A DNA stretch of 56,471 nt from Gammaproteobacteria bacterium. GTDB lineage: Bacteria; Pseudomonadota; Gammaproteobacteria; RBG-16-57-12. This document shows positions 1 through 9,224 of the stretch, piece after piece; the stretch's first letter is position 1, and the number at the start of each line of letters is the position of its first letter. The stretch is taken from the NCBI GenBank assembly GCA_021647245.1, contig JAKIVC010000020.1:1-56471 (forward strand). The letters run 5' to 3'. The notes beneath the pieces were generated by a model. The model was not told the DNA's origin. It did no database searches and saw only the letters and a list, made by a program, of their open reading frames with translations. A program made the translations under genes and the position numbers.

Positions 1-153
1 TGAAAGAGTGAATTAAATCCAAGTTTATCCAGAAATTTGATGACAGGAATCAATCCAGCTTTACTGGTCATGTTTTTCCCTGTTTTCTGAAAATGAATTT
101 TTGCTGGCTTTGTGCGTGCCTTGCTGGGGGGGGTTTCTGGTATGCTTACTCAT
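1..153 (-). pseudogene. IS1380-like transposase, N-terminal part (runs off left edge)
   Basis: Read on the minus strand, the first 71 bases encode MTSKAGLIPVIKFLDKLG and a little more, which resembles the start of IS1380-type transposases. A start further upstream at 153 (MSKHTR...) would join this frame only if the run of eight G at 126–133 had seven bases, so the gene is either frameshifted at the homopolymer or begins later, near 71. No convincing ribosome binding site precedes 153. The rest of the gene lies outside the window, so it cannot be judged intact or broken. The family call rests on my memory of the N-terminal pattern and is moderate. Confidence 0.45.
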
Positions 154-392
154 GAAAATGGTGACTCATCGGTTGTGGTTAAATGCAATTAACTGATTGA
201 TGAGTTTACCATTTTCTTTCATTGCTGTTATCTACTTGCAGGATTTAGGAGAAACATTAAACTTCGTGCGTAAAAAATAGAGTGTATCCCCCCGATCCCC
301 CGATAGAAACCTTTAAATCGCAGAAAGCCTTAGCTGTATAATGGTTAATGACAAAAGCCACCATCACCCAATGGGTACACAGCTCATGGCTT

Positions 393-545
393 ATGATGCT
401 TCTCCCCTACAAACTTGATACAACAAACGATTTGCTCACTTCCCGTGCGGGCTTGTTGGCCGCTGCGCAATTAATGGATTTCCTGAAACTCGCTGCTGGA
501 TATTTCGCAAGCACCAAAACAAGCTCGCTCCAGAACAACCATTGA
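393..545 (+). pseudogene. second IS1380-like transposase remnant, N-terminal
   Basis: The plus strand from 393 reads MMLLPYKLDTTNDLLTSRAG and then an AQLMDFLKL segment, the typical opening of IS1380-family transposases (a PYK.DTT...LTSRAGL pattern). After about 30 residues the likeness is lost and the frame stops at 545, so only a 5' scrap remains. It faces the opposite way from the fragment at the left edge and differs from it in sequence, so two separate elements are implied. It lies in gene-poor DNA that also carries a small palindromic element. Confidence 0.4.
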
Positions 546-725
546 GCAAGCTCCAGTGGCCAGCGCACCAAGCCACTGATTAGCAATGCTGTAACTACGG
601 AGAGCATGACCGAGAAGAGTGCCGCCGTCAGTGAAGTGTGGTTGAATCCAGAAAATTAGGGTAAAAAAGAGCCTGGAATTAGAGGGGAATCAGCAGAGCG
701 CTGGACAACTACCTTGACAAACATC

Positions 726-878
726 GATCCCCAGATAGAAACACGTATGCTGCACAAGCTCTTGACTCCACAGCAAAACAAAAAATAGCCGCCGAACCTG
801 CGGGTGCGACTAATATTTGTAGTTTCACTGTGAAGCCAAACGCTTACACATCATCTCGCGTTTCTATCTGGGGGTTAG
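726..878. repeat. 153-bp palindromic-ended element (MITE-like), copy 1
   Basis: The ends are inverted: ATCCCCAGATAGAAAC at the left and GTTTCTATCTGGGGGT at the right. A second copy with the same interior (for example CAAAACAAAAAATAGCCGCC) lies at 50062–50216. The element has no coding capacity, so it is probably a non-autonomous element mobilised in trans. Its right end abuts the broken FeoB-like sequence on the minus strand. A lone end-like sequence, ATCCCCCGATAGAAAC, occurs at 295–310. Confidence 0.75.
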
Positions 879-881
879 GGA

Positions 882-1339
882 AAGATGGCAAAGACACCCA
901 GCCCACCGAGGTATTTGCCTGTCTATACCAAAATGATGGCTGAGCACGCCGAGCAGGGGACGAAGGTGATCAGTGCCGAGGCGAGTACATGCTCACGCCC
1001 ATGGGTGGTTTGCGCTACGCTGGTGATGGCAGGCACATTGCGACCTAGACCGAGCAGAAACGGCACGGCCACCCCGCTATGCAGTCCGAGGCGGTGAAAG
1101 TCGCGATCCACCACAAAGGCGATGCGGTGCATGATGCCGCTCTGTTCCAGAACTTCTAATAACAGTACCAGCGGCAGCATGTAGGGGATGACGATACCCA
1201 TCAAGCCCACCAGTCCGTCGACCACTGCACGGGCGACTACTCCGCTGGTGGAGTCGGGCTGCCACCCACCAAGGCGATGAGCAGGCGTCGATCACCGCAG
1301 AAGAGTTGTTTTGGAATGACGAAAGTAGATTCAGTCATA
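882..1339 (-). pseudogene. FeoB-like ferrous iron permease remnant (gate domain), frameshifted
   Basis: The minus strand at 923–1225 encodes a stretch typical of the FeoB membrane gate: GIVIPYMLPLVLLLEVLEQS, then a segment like IAFVVDR, then LLGLGRNVPAIT. The position that is normally Cys in the GCNVPAI motif is Arg here. A start at 1339 (MTESTFVIPKQLF) is in another frame and needs a shift near 1250–1260 to join. At 923 a stop interrupts a FeoB-like continuation (TGKYLGGLGVFAIF), which ends where the palindromic element begins at 878. The GTPase domain is absent. It lies downstream of, and in line with, the H+-ATPase operon. This is a dead fragment, not a working transporter. Confidence 0.6.
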
Positions 1340-1398
1340 CGATTGTCTGGCTTGGGTGCTTTGTCAGTTTGCACAAAAAATCACGCAGAGTGTTGGTT

Positions 1399-1551
1399 TC
1401 ACAGGGGGTGTTCTCGAAAGAGCGCTGGGTTGTAGCGGTCGATGAGTTCGAGTAACAAAGCACGGTCATCGGCGCTGGCTGGCTGTGCGGCAAAGAGCAC
1501 GCGTGTGGCGAGCAGCATGGTCGGCAGTGAAGTAACGAGTGAGGTAGACAT
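1399..1551 (-). CDS. small hypothetical protein, 50 aa
   Basis: A 50-residue frame starts at 1551 behind a good ribosome binding site (AAGGAGAGTACCC before ATG) and lies 11 bp downstream of the H+-ATPase stop, so it is probably translated from the same mRNA. The product begins MSTSLVTSLPTMLLATRVLF, a weakly hydrophobic stretch with an AQPASAD segment that could be a signal-peptide cleavage site, and ends in LLLELIDRYNPALFREHPL. I do not recognise the family. It could be a real small partner of the ATPase or the truncated start of a longer gene that decayed along with the FeoB-like sequence downstream. Confidence 0.45.
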   Translation of the reverse strand: MSTSLVTSLPTMLLATRVLFAAQPASADDRALLLELIDRYNPALFREHPL

Positions 1552-1562
1552 GGGTACTCTCC

Positions 1563-4028
1563 TTATTTTCTGCGCCAAGGGGCATGCAGTGATTGTTGTA
1601 GGCGAATCAGAAAGCCGCGATGACGCTGAGTCTCTTGTGACATGTGGCGGTAGACCTGTACCTTGACCCAGTCGGTGAGCAGGGCCGAGGCGATGGAATA
1701 GCCCCAGATGAGGGCAATCTCTGGCCAGGTGATGGGGGTGATGAGTCCGAAGCCGTAGGCGGCCAGCAGGGTGGCGGCTAGCTTGGTGATGAGTGCTGAC
1801 CAAATCATAATGGGTGCTGGCCAAGGGTGTTGCCAGAAGTGTCCTTTACTGCGCGCAACGAACAGCACCAGATGTCCGGCCACGGCCATCTTCAGAAATA
1901 CATACGTCTGGATCTGTGTCACATCCAAAAGCATCCAGTCCATGGCAATCAGCAGCATGCCAAAACTACCAATGACACCGACGATGCCCATAGCAGTGGC
2001 CACGGTAATCACCTGGCGCATATTCCAACGCACGGGGTCTTTTTCCAAATTGGTGTGGTCGTAGGCGATGGTCATGATGGGTAGATCGTTAAAAAAGGCC
2101 AGTAGGATGATCATCACTGCAGTGATGGGGTAGAAGCCGAAAAAGACCATGGCCAGCACGACGAAGAACATAATGCGGATGGTTTCGCTGATGCGGTAGA
2201 TGGCGTAGGCATTCATGCGTTCAAAGATACGCCGAGCCTCCTCGATGGCGTTGACGATTACCGATAGTCCGGGTGCGGTGAGCACTAGGTCGGCCGCTGC
2301 GCGTGCGGCATCGGTGGCACCACTGACGGCGATCCCGACATCGGCTTGCTTGAGTGCGGGGGCATCGTTGACACCGTCGCCGGTCATGCCGGTGATGTGA
2401 TCGTGTTTTTGCAGAATCTTGACGATGGCGAATTTGTGCTCAGGGAACACCTCGGCAAAACCATCGGCTTTTTCGACGGCCTCGACACTGGTTTTTTGAT
2501 CGTGGTGATCATTGGCGACAGGCAGTGCATCAGCGCACAGGATATTGCTGCCCAATCCAAGTTTAGCGGCGACCTGCTTGGCAATGGCAAGATTGTCGCC
2601 GGTGACCATCTTCATGCTAATGCCGTAGGCGCGGATGCTGGCGATGGTTTCGGTGGAGTCCGTACGAGGGGGGTCGAAAAGTGAGAGGATGCCGAGAAAG
2701 GTCCAGCCTGCGGCACCGCCGTCTCGGCGTGCCACACCGAGGGCGCGGTAGCCCTGTTCAGCAAAGTCAGCGACGACCTGTTGGGCACGAACCTGCATCT
2801 CATCCGATAGCCCGGCCATCGCCATGATGACCTGCGGTGCACCCTTGACCACCTGAAAGGTGCTGCCATCAGCACTCTGGATTGTCGCCTCAGTACGTTT
2901 GTGTACTGGGTCAAAAGGCACGAAGGCCGTCTGGCGAAAGGCTGCGAGGCGTTCCTTGTTCACCAGGCCTTCCAATACGGCCTCATCGATAGCATCCTGA
3001 TTCTCTTCACGAGAGGCCAGTGCTGCAGCCAGCAGCACCTCTTGTCCATTCTCGGCGTGAAAGATCTCGACCTCACCCAGGGTGAGGCGATTTTGCGTCA
3101 AGGTGCCGGTCTTGTCTGAGCACAGTACATCCATGCTGGCCATCTCCTCGATGGACTCTAGGCGGGTGACGATGGCCTTGCGTTTCGATAGCGCCATGGC
3201 ACCCATGGCCATGGTCATAGAGAGTACTGCCGGCATGGCGACAGGAATTGAGGCGACGGTAAGGATCAGCGCAAATTGAACCAGCTCCAGCCAGTCTGTG
3301 CCACGGTGAAGTTCAACGATAATCAGCAGTGCCACCAGCGCCAGACTGAGGTAGATCAGATAGTCGCCAATGGTGAGTACAGCTTTTTGGAAATGGGAGG
3401 TGGTCGTGGCCTGTTGCACCAGACTGGCCGTCTTGCCGAAGCGGGTGTCGGCTCCGGTGGCTGTCACTTCGGCCAGCACCTCACCCTGTTTGACCGCAGT
3501 GCCGGAGAAGGCTTCGTCACCGGTACGCTTGGTGACCGGTAGGGACTCGCCGGTGAGCGCCGACTGGTCGATGCTGAGGTAATCACCGTCCACCAGCTTG
3601 ACATCAGCAGGAACGACATCACCTAGGCGGATGCGCACGATATCGCCTGGTACCAGTTGCTTGGCATCGATCTCCTGCCACTGACTGTCGCGCAGCACCC
3701 GAGCCTTGAGGGCCAGCTGCTTCATCAACGCTGCTATCGCATTGCCTGCGGTGTACTCCTGCCAGAAGCCAACCGCAGCATTGAAAATGAGCAGGGTGAT
3801 GATGATCCAGAAATCAGCCCAGTGCTGAACCAGTGCAGAGAGCACGGCTGCCACCTCGATCATCCATGGGATGGGGCCCCAGAAATAACCCAGCAGGCGC
3901 CGTAGGGTGGAGACTTTCTTCTCTTCCAGGGCATTGGGCCCATACTGCGTGAGGCGTTGGGCCGCCTCGCCACTACTAAGGCCCTGCACGGGGGGTGTTC
4001 TATCAGCGGCTTGCGTGGGTTCTGTCAT
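1563..4028 (-). CDS. P3A-type plasma-membrane H+-exporting ATPase
   Basis: This 821-residue protein has the complete P-type ATPase signature: the TGES actuator loop at 159–162, the phosphorylation motif CSDKTGTLT at 303–311 (Asp305) and the hinge TGDGVNDAP at 549–557. Membrane segments lie near 50–90 and 220–285, with more after about 600. The short length, the absence of heavy-metal-binding domains and the N-terminal 'Gl(s/t)..EA..R...YG.N.L' pattern point to the proton-pumping P3A subfamily of archaea, bacteria, plants and fungi. The ion itself is inferred from family. The start at 4028 is supported by GGAGGAGATCAGTA before ATG. It follows the amino-acid permease by 36 bp on the same strand and is likely co-transcribed with it. 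Confidence 0.9.
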   Translation of the reverse strand: MTEPTQAADRTPPVQGLSSGEAAQRLTQYGPNALEEKKVSTLRRLLGYFWGPIPWMIEVAAVLSALVQHWADFWIIITLLIFNAAVGFWQEYTAGNAIAALMKQLALKARVLRDSQWQEIDAKQLVPGDIVRIRLGDVVPADVKLVDGDYLSIDQSALTGESLPVTKRTGDEAFSGTAVKQGEVLAEVTATGADTRFGKTASLVQQATTTSHFQKAVLTIGDYLIYLSLALVALLIIVELHRGTDWLELVQFALILTVASIPVAMPAVLSMTMAMGAMALSKRKAIVTRLESIEEMASMDVLCSDKTGTLTQNRLTLGEVEIFHAENGQEVLLAAALASREENQDAIDEAVLEGLVNKERLAAFRQTAFVPFDPVHKRTEATIQSADGSTFQVVKGAPQVIMAMAGLSDEMQVRAQQVVADFAEQGYRALGVARRDGGAAGWTFLGILSLFDPPRTDSTETIASIRAYGISMKMVTGDNLAIAKQVAAKLGLGSNILCADALPVANDHHDQKTSVEAVEKADGFAEVFPEHKFAIVKILQKHDHITGMTGDGVNDAPALKQADVGIAVSGATDAARAAADLVLTAPGLSVIVNAIEEARRIFERMNAYAIYRISETIRIMFFVVLAMVFFGFYPITAVMIILLAFFNDLPIMTIAYDHTNLEKDPVRWNMRQVITVATAMGIVGVIGSFGMLLIAMDWMLLDVTQIQTYVFLKMAVAGHLVLFVARSKGHFWQHPWPAPIMIWSALITKLAATLLAAYGFGLITPITWPEIALIWGYSIASALLTDWVKVQVYRHMSQETQRHRGFLIRLQQSLHAPWRRK

Positions 4029-4064
4029 TACTGATCTCCTCCATCTGAGAGTGCGAACTCTCGG

Positions 4065-5474
4065 TCAGGTGTTATTCCGTCTCTTGTGGAGCAATAGTTC
4101 ATTCAGCTCATCGTGAAGATAATCCTCACCCTTTCGTAGCAGGGATAGCTCTCGTTGTATGAATTTACGCCGGGTCAGCCCACAATAGATCAACTCCACC
4201 AGTACACTGCCGCCGAGAACAATAAAGGTGCCATAAAAACTGCTGCGGTTGGTGTGCCATTGATAAGCCAGTAACAAGAGAAACACTGCGGAAACAACGA
4301 TAAAACCCAAGGCAATAATTGCTGCATTCCCACCATATTGACTCTTCAACCGCCAGTGGGCGTAAAGCACAAAGAGGTAGATGACCATGAAAACGCCACT
4401 GGTGATTGAGGCGATACCATTGAGATTGAAAGTGAGTGCAAAAATAATCCCCAAGGCAGCAGTAAAGTAGAGCCCTTCACTGGAATTAAACCACAGTTTT
4501 CGATTGAACTGCCGCGGCAGTTCCCCCCGCTTTGCTAAGGCATAGGCCACATTGGCACCCCCGAACAAGGTGGCATTGAGCGCTGATGCAATGGAGAACA
4601 GTGCACCGAGAGAAATCAACAAAAATCCGGTCTGTCCCAGAAAGGGTTCAGCGGCAACAGCCAGGGCATTGTCCTGTGCCTTGATCAGGTCAGCCGGTGC
4701 CAGGTTTCCTACTGCTACCAGCGATACCAGGATATAAACAATGCTAACGATAAATATACTGAGGTAGATGGCGCGAGGAACATTCTTCTCTGGATTTTGC
4801 ATATGTTCAGAGGCATTAGTAACCAGCCCAAAGCCCATGTAAGAGAGGAAAAACAGGGCGATTGCATTGATGCTTCCAGTGATTTCAGAAGGTGTAAAGG
4901 ACGGTGTGACGAGATACGGCTTGATGCTGCTTACGCCCAGCACCACAAACAGAGCCAGGATGGAGAGCTTGATGACAACAATAATCAGCTCAGCCTTGCC
5001 CACAGCAGAAGAGCCCAGAACGCCTAGTGCCAGAAAGAGAAGCACGATGCTCGCCTCAGTAATGTCACTTGCCAGAGGTGAAGGTTGGAGGTGCAATAAG
5101 GGTAAAAAATAGCTGGCAAAACCTTTGGCGAACAGGGCAATAGAGATCACATAGGTGAACCAGAATAGAAAACTCAGAGCCCCGGTCAGCAGACCATCAC
5201 CGATACCCTTGAGGATGAATTCGATGGGCCCCGCATCGGAGATAATGCGACTGCCCAGCGTGGCGTAAGAGTAGGCCACCAACAGGGCTATCATGCCAGA
5301 AAGAAAAAATACCAGCGGCAGATTAGGCCCGGCCAGGCGTGCACCGAGTCCAAATATTGAAAATATGCTGGCACCTACCATAGTGCCCACTGCCAGTGCG
5401 ACGACCTGCCACAGCCCCATCTTTTTTGTTGACGCTACCGCTGCCGAGCTATTTTTTTTCGTTAGCATATCCAT
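4065..5474 (-). CDS. APC-superfamily amino-acid permease
   Basis: The 469-residue product is almost entirely hydrophobic, with about twelve predicted membrane segments starting near residue 20 (VVALAVGTMVGASIFSIFGL). The G-rich first helix (GTMVGASIF) is the substrate-site motif of APC amino acid–polyamine–organocation transporters. The C-terminal 35 residues are charged and cytoplasmic (RRKFIQRELSLLRKGEDYL). Substrate cannot be read from sequence. It heads an operon with the H+-ATPase downstream, so proton-coupled uptake powered by the pump, or acid/pH homeostasis, is a reasonable inference. A second in-frame ATG lies two codons downstream of the chosen start. Confidence 0.85.
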   Translation of the reverse strand: MDMLTKKNSSAAVASTKKMGLWQVVALAVGTMVGASIFSIFGLGARLAGPNLPLVFFLSGMIALLVAYSYATLGSRIISDAGPIEFILKGIGDGLLTGALSFLFWFTYVISIALFAKGFASYFLPLLHLQPSPLASDITEASIVLLFLALGVLGSSAVGKAELIIVVIKLSILALFVVLGVSSIKPYLVTPSFTPSEITGSINAIALFFLSYMGFGLVTNASEHMQNPEKNVPRAIYLSIFIVSIVYILVSLVAVGNLAPADLIKAQDNALAVAAEPFLGQTGFLLISLGALFSIASALNATLFGGANVAYALAKRGELPRQFNRKLWFNSSEGLYFTAALGIIFALTFNLNGIASITSGVFMVIYLFVLYAHWRLKSQYGGNAAIIALGFIVVSAVFLLLLAYQWHTNRSSFYGTFIVLGGSVLVELIYCGLTRRKFIQRELSLLRKGEDYLHDELNELLLHKRRNNT

Positions 5475-5616
5475 TATCTTATAGTGTGCTCGGGTAGTCG
5501 GTAGGAGGCGTTACAGTATGATATTTCTCTCGCTTGGTGTTTTTTTGGAAATATCACTCATAGTCATCCTGCCTGTTTCAATGTATGACCTCTGCTGATC
5601 TTATTCTCTTATCTTA

Positions 5617-5826
5617 ATGTTCATCTGCTACTTGGGTTACACAGCGCATGGGAAAGTAGTGGTTGAAATGAGCCGGATGGCGCAATCTCTTTATTTAGCC
5701 GAGTTCTGTTATCGCTTTAATCGTCGTCTTAAGCTAGAGGGCATGCTACCAAGGTTTGGTTGTATTGCAGCGAGAACAGTGCCTATGCCAAACAGGCTTC
5801 TACAGCGGGCTGATAATTATGGGTAA
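5617..5826 (+). pseudogene. IS1595-like transposase, C-terminal remnant
   Basis: The segment YLAEFCYRFNRRLKLEGMLP followed by RFGCIAARTVPMPNRLL is the usual extreme C-terminus of ISXO2/IS1595-family transposases. The first 20 or so residues do not match and the catalytic part is missing, so this is a 3' scrap. It sits between the permease operon and the A/B pair, which supports the view that this stretch has repeatedly taken up mobile DNA. Confidence 0.6.
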
Positions 5827-5914
5827 TTAGGAGAGCTCAAGACTGGCGTATGAGCTAATTCAAAATCCAGCAATCAAAGGTTGCATTGCTTCTTTAAAGA
5901 GCGCCAAAAAATCG

Positions 5915-5943
5915 CGCTTTCGGGTAAACTACGCCCGAAAGCG
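5915..5943. other. perfect hairpin, 10-bp arms
   Basis: CGCTTTCGGG at 5915–5924 pairs exactly with CCCGAAAGCG at 5934–5943 around a nine-base loop. There is no U-tract after either arm, so a standard intrinsic terminator is unlikely. It lies between the IS1595-like remnant and the promoter region of the A/B pair and may be a leftover transposon end or a protein-binding palindrome. Confidence 0.5.
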
Positions 5944-5963
5944 AATGAGGGAAATCAACATAT

Positions 5964-5994
5964 AGCTAAACTTTACTGCGTTTTTAGTTTAGCT
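5964..5994. promoter_or_regulatory. putative operator upstream of mobile mystery protein A
   Basis: AGCTAAAC at 5964–5971 and GTTTAGCT at 5987–5994 form an exact 8-bp inverted repeat with a 15-base spacer. A related half-site (ACTAAAC, with a GGTTTAAA nearby) lies at about 6031–6050, just before the start at 6071. XRE-type antitoxins commonly repress their own operon through such sites; that this is the operator of the downstream regulator is inference. Confidence 0.4.
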
Positions 5995-6070
5995 TTATAT
6001 TGACTTATATTTTTTAAGTATAGATTTAACTAAACTAATGATGGTTTAAATTATAGATTAAGGTCATCCG

Positions 6071-6535
6071 ATGGGCATCGAAGCGGTTGTTTTAAAGCAA
6101 TATCAAAACAAGGTGAACCAAGCTTTAAAGCAGTTTGGTGACTATGCCATGCCCTCTTCTGAAGGGTGGCTTAAAACAGTTCGCAAAGCGCTTGGCATGT
6201 CAGGCTCGCAATTGGCAAACCGCCTTGGTGTTACCAAGGGGCGGGTTTCACAAGCGGAGTCTGCTGAGCTAACAGGCAGTGCCACGCTTAAAAGTATGCA
6301 AAGCATGGCGCAAGCCATGGATTGCCGCTTTGTGTATGCGGTCATTCCTGAAAAAGAAATTGAAAGCGTGATCAGGGATCGGGCCGTATTTAAGGCAAAA
6401 GAACAGATCAAAGCGGCATCCACACAGATGGCGCTTGAAGCGCAAGCGCTCAGCGATGAGCAGCTTACCTTTGAAGTGGATCGTCTTGCTTCTGAGATCA
6501 TCGAGAAGATGCCTTCTGATTTATGGGATGAGTAA
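6071..6535 (+). CDS. mobile mystery protein A (XRE-family DNA-binding protein)
   Basis: The 154-residue product carries a helix-turn-helix of the Cro/C1 type around residues 40–75 (MSGSQLANRLGVTKGRVSQA), followed by a 'LKSMQSMAQAMDCRFVYAVIP' segment and an alpha-helical tail. This layout is that of mobile mystery protein A, which is found almost only beside protein B and in variable genome locations. Its stop overlaps the next gene by eight bases (ATGAGTAA), so the pair is translationally coupled. It is probably the repressor and antidote of the Fic protein; that role is inferred from the layout, not shown. Confidence 0.8.
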   Translation: MGIEAVVLKQYQNKVNQALKQFGDYAMPSSEGWLKTVRKALGMSGSQLANRLGVTKGRVSQAESAELTGSATLKSMQSMAQAMDCRFVYAVIPEKEIESVIRDRAVFKAKEQIKAASTQMALEAQALSDEQLTFEVDRLASEIIEKMPSDLWDE

Positions 6536-7121
6536 TGAGTTAGTTGAAACAGATGGCGCAACACCCCTCGATCCTGATGAAAAGGAAGGGCTTCGTTTTA
6601 AGCACATTACAACCAGAGGCGAACTTGATCAGTTGGAGCAAGCCAATATTGTTGAAGGCATGCAGTGGCTTAAAAAGCAAAAGAACCCAGATATATTGAG
6701 CGAAGGATTTGCGCGAGATTTGCACAAACGGTTATTTGGGCAAATGTGGAAATGGGCAGGCACATTTCGTAAAACGGAAAGGAACATCGGTGTTGATCCG
6801 ACCCAGATCGCAATTCAGTTGCGACAGCTATTAGGTGATACGCGCTACTGGATAGAGCATGAGACCTGTCCACCAATAGAGCTTGCTGCACGCTTTCATC
6901 ACAAGCTGGTATCGACCCACCCATTTCCAAATGGAAATGGTCGCCATGCACGCATAATGGCAGATGCAATACTCACCAAGCTCATGGACGCACCTGCGAT
7001 TGATTGGGCGGGGGGCTACAAATTAGCAGCAATGAATGAGCGCCGTGATCAATATATTGCGGCACTCAGAGCCGCCGACAAACATGATTTTGACAAGCTA
7101 TTTGAGTTTGTTGGTGCGTAA
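6528..7121 (+). CDS. mobile mystery protein B (Fic-domain protein)
   Basis: I start the gene at 6528 (MSNELVETDG...), giving 197 residues and an eight-base overlap with protein A. The Fic motif HPFPNGNGRHAR is at residues 131–142, with the His and the GNGR loop intact, so AMP- or nucleotidyl-transfer activity is plausible. The inhibitory [S/T]xxxE[G/N] helix is not obvious in it, which fits an inhibitor supplied in trans. In mobile mystery pairs A and B always travel together. A longer frame reaching back to 6435 merely overlaps gene A and is not used. The pair behaves like a toxin–antitoxin module by architecture; activity is untested. Confidence 0.82.
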   Translation: MSNELVETDGATPLDPDEKEGLRFKHITTRGELDQLEQANIVEGMQWLKKQKNPDILSEGFARDLHKRLFGQMWKWAGTFRKTERNIGVDPTQIAIQLRQLLGDTRYWIEHETCPPIELAARFHHKLVSTHPFPNGNGRHARIMADAILTKLMDAPAIDWAGGYKLAAMNERRDQYIAALRAADKHDFDKLFEFVGA

Positions 7122-7227
7122 GATTTTTGATCAGGTAAAATAACGTGCTTTTCGAGTATTCCATTTGTTCGAAAAGGTATTTTTAACAATGGCTACAAGT
7201 TTGGGTACAAACTAAGGTTTTTAGGGC

Positions 7228-8814
7228 ATGGCAGATAGCAATTTTATTAATGAAATCAAGAGAAGACGCACGTTTGCTATCATCTCTCACCCAGATGCGG
7301 GTAAAACAACACTAACAGAAAAGTTGTTGTTGTTTGGGGGTGCTATTCAGTTGGCGGGTAGTGTTAAAGGACGGAAGGCGGCGCGACATGCGACGTCTGA
7401 CTGGATGGCGCTTGAGCAGCAGCGCGGTATTTCTGTTACGACATCTGTGATGCAGTTTGTGCACAACGATCGGATTATGAATCTGCTCGATACCCCGGGT
7501 CATGAGGATTTTTCTGAAGATACTTATCGGACTCTGACGGCTGTGGATTCTGCGTTGATGGTGATCGATTGTGCCAAAGGTGTTGAGAATCGCACGGTCA
7601 AGTTGATGGAGGTTTGCCGATTACGCGATACGCCGATCATCACTTTCATCAATAAGCTGGATCGTGAAGGGCGCGATCCCATTGACCTTCTGGATGAGGT
7701 TGAAGAGGTATTGAAAATCCAGTGTGCACCAATTACCTGGCCAATTGGTATGGGTAAAGAGTTTAAGGGGGTGTTTAACCTGGTGACTAATGCGATCCAC
7801 CTTTTTAGCTCGACCCATGGGGGTAAAATACAAGAGGGTGAGGTGATTCATGGGCTGGATAACCCTCGGCTTGATGAGCTTTTTGGTCAGATGGTTGTTG
7901 ATTTTCGTGAAGAGGTGGAGCTGGTGCGAGGCGCAAGTCATGCGTTTGACCTGGATGCCTATTTGAGTGGTGAGCTAAGCCCGGTGTTTTTTGGTTCAGC
8001 AATCAATAACTTTGGTGTGAAGGAGCTGCTGGATGCTTTTGCTGAATATGCGCCGGCACCGCTCCCCCGTCCTACAAATAGTCGCGTGGTTCCCGCCACT
8101 GATGAGGCGTTTAGCGGTTTTATATTTAAAATTCAGGCCAATATGGATCCACAGCACCGGGATAGAATTGCATTTATGCGAATCTGTTCGGGTGAGTTTC
8201 GCCAAGGGATGAAGATGCGACATGTGCGGATTGGCCGCGATGTAAAGATTCCCAATGCGATCACTTTTATGGCGGGCCAGAGAGAGCATGCGATAACCGC
8301 ATGTGCGGGTGATATTATTGGCTTACATAACCACGGTACTATTCAGATTGGAGATACCTTTACACTCGGCGAAGATTTGAAATTCACCGGTATTCCCCAC
8401 TTTGCTCCCGAGCTTTTTCGTCGCGCCCGCCTGAAAGATCCGCTACGCCAAAAAGCACTGGTAAAAGGGTTGGATCAATTGTGCGAAGAGGGAGCCTCTC
8501 AACTCTTTAAGCCGATGAATAATAATGATCTTATTGTGGGTGCTATCGGGGTTCTCCAGTTTGATGTGGTTGCACATCGACTTAAGGATGAGTATAACGT
8601 TGAATGTTTGTTTGAACCTGTTAATGTGGCCACTGTGCGTTGGGTCGAGTGTGATGATGAAAAAACACTTGAAGAGTTCAAGCGCAAAGCGGCTGATAAT
8701 CTTGCCATTGATGGGGGCGGGGACCTTGCCTATGTTGCCCCCACTCGCGTTAACCTTCAGTTGACGATTGAACGGTGGCCAGATATTCGTTTCTTATCTA
8801 CACGTGAACATTAG
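7228..8814 (+). CDS. prfC: peptide chain release factor 3
   Basis: This is a full-length (528 aa) translational GTPase that removes RF1/RF2 from the ribosome after termination. The G1 loop HPDAGKTT lies at 21–28, the effector region with [11 protein letters not shown] at 67–77, G3 DTPGHEDF at 88–95 and G4 NKLD at 142–145. The SVKGRK and '[16 protein letters not shown]' elements distinguish RF3 from EF-G. A weak ribosome binding site precedes the ATG at 7228. A small membrane-protein gene follows eight bases after the stop. Confidence 0.97.
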   Translation: MADSNFINEIKRRRTFAIISHPDAGKTTLTEKLLLFGGAIQLAGSVKGRKAARHATSDWMALEQQRGISVTTSVMQFVHNDRIMNLLDTPGHEDFSEDTYRTLTAVDSALMVIDCAKGVENRTVKLMEVCRLRDTPIITFINKLDREGRDPIDLLDEVEEVLKIQCAPITWPIGMGKEFKGVFNLVTNAIHLFSSTHGGKIQEGEVIHGLDNPRLDELFGQMVVDFREEVELVRGASHAFDLDAYLSGELSPVFFGSAINNFGVKELLDAFAEYAPAPLPRPTNSRVVPATDEAFSGFIFKIQANMDPQHRDRIAFMRICSGEFRQGMKMRHVRIGRDVKIPNAITFMAGQREHAITACAGDIIGLHNHGTIQIGDTFTLGEDLKFTGIPHFAPELFRRARLKDPLRQKALVKGLDQLCEEGASQLFKPMNNNDLIVGAIGVLQFDVVAHRLKDEYNVECLFEPVNVATVRWVECDDEKTLEEFKRKAADNLAIDGGGDLAYVAPTRVNLQLTIERWPDIRFLSTREH

Positions 8815-8822
8815 AGGTTAGT

Positions 8823-9119
8823 ATGAGTCCACGAGTTATTCTGTATATTGGGCTTGTTATCGCCCTCATCCCGATGATTGGAATGTGGCAGTATATGTCG
8901 GTAATACTGGCTGTTCCCGTCGAGTCGCATGATCCTGAAATGCTGCGTAAGCTGACAGAGAAAATGGCTATGCTAGGCATGTACTCATGGCCTGTCTGGC
9001 TCGGTGTGGCCGGTTTTTCAGTGTTTCGCTGGCATGAGTTGAAAGCACCTGAGCGTTTGCTTGCCTGGATACCAATGATGGTTTTTCTGGCATGTTATGC
9101 TGTGATATTTCTGCGATAA
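8823..9119 (+). CDS. small two-to-three-helix membrane protein, unknown
   Basis: A 98-residue hydrophobic protein begins behind AGAGGTTAGT. Membrane segments are near residues 5–28 (VILYIGLVIALIPMIGMWQY), 52–68 and 78–97, joined by a charged loop (ESHDPEMLRKLTEKM). No family is recognised. The nine-base gap to prfC suggests joint transcription, but no functional link is evident. Confidence 0.65.
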   Translation: MSPRVILYIGLVIALIPMIGMWQYMSVILAVPVESHDPEMLRKLTEKMAMLGMYSWPVWLGVAGFSVFRWHELKAPERLLAWIPMMVFLACYAVIFLR

Positions 9120-9224
9120 CGTGCCGTATTATTTTTTTGTGGTTTAAGGTTTTGGCTGCTACCTTTAAAGTTGAGGTGCATTAAGACGCTGGGCTGTTGG
9201 TCGGCGGGTATCCTCAGAGGTGTG

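Noticed and set aside
1399-1824. 141-codon minus-strand frame across the ATPase end
   Set aside because: Only its last 50 codons have a ribosome site and make sense; the rest is a shadow of the ATPase.
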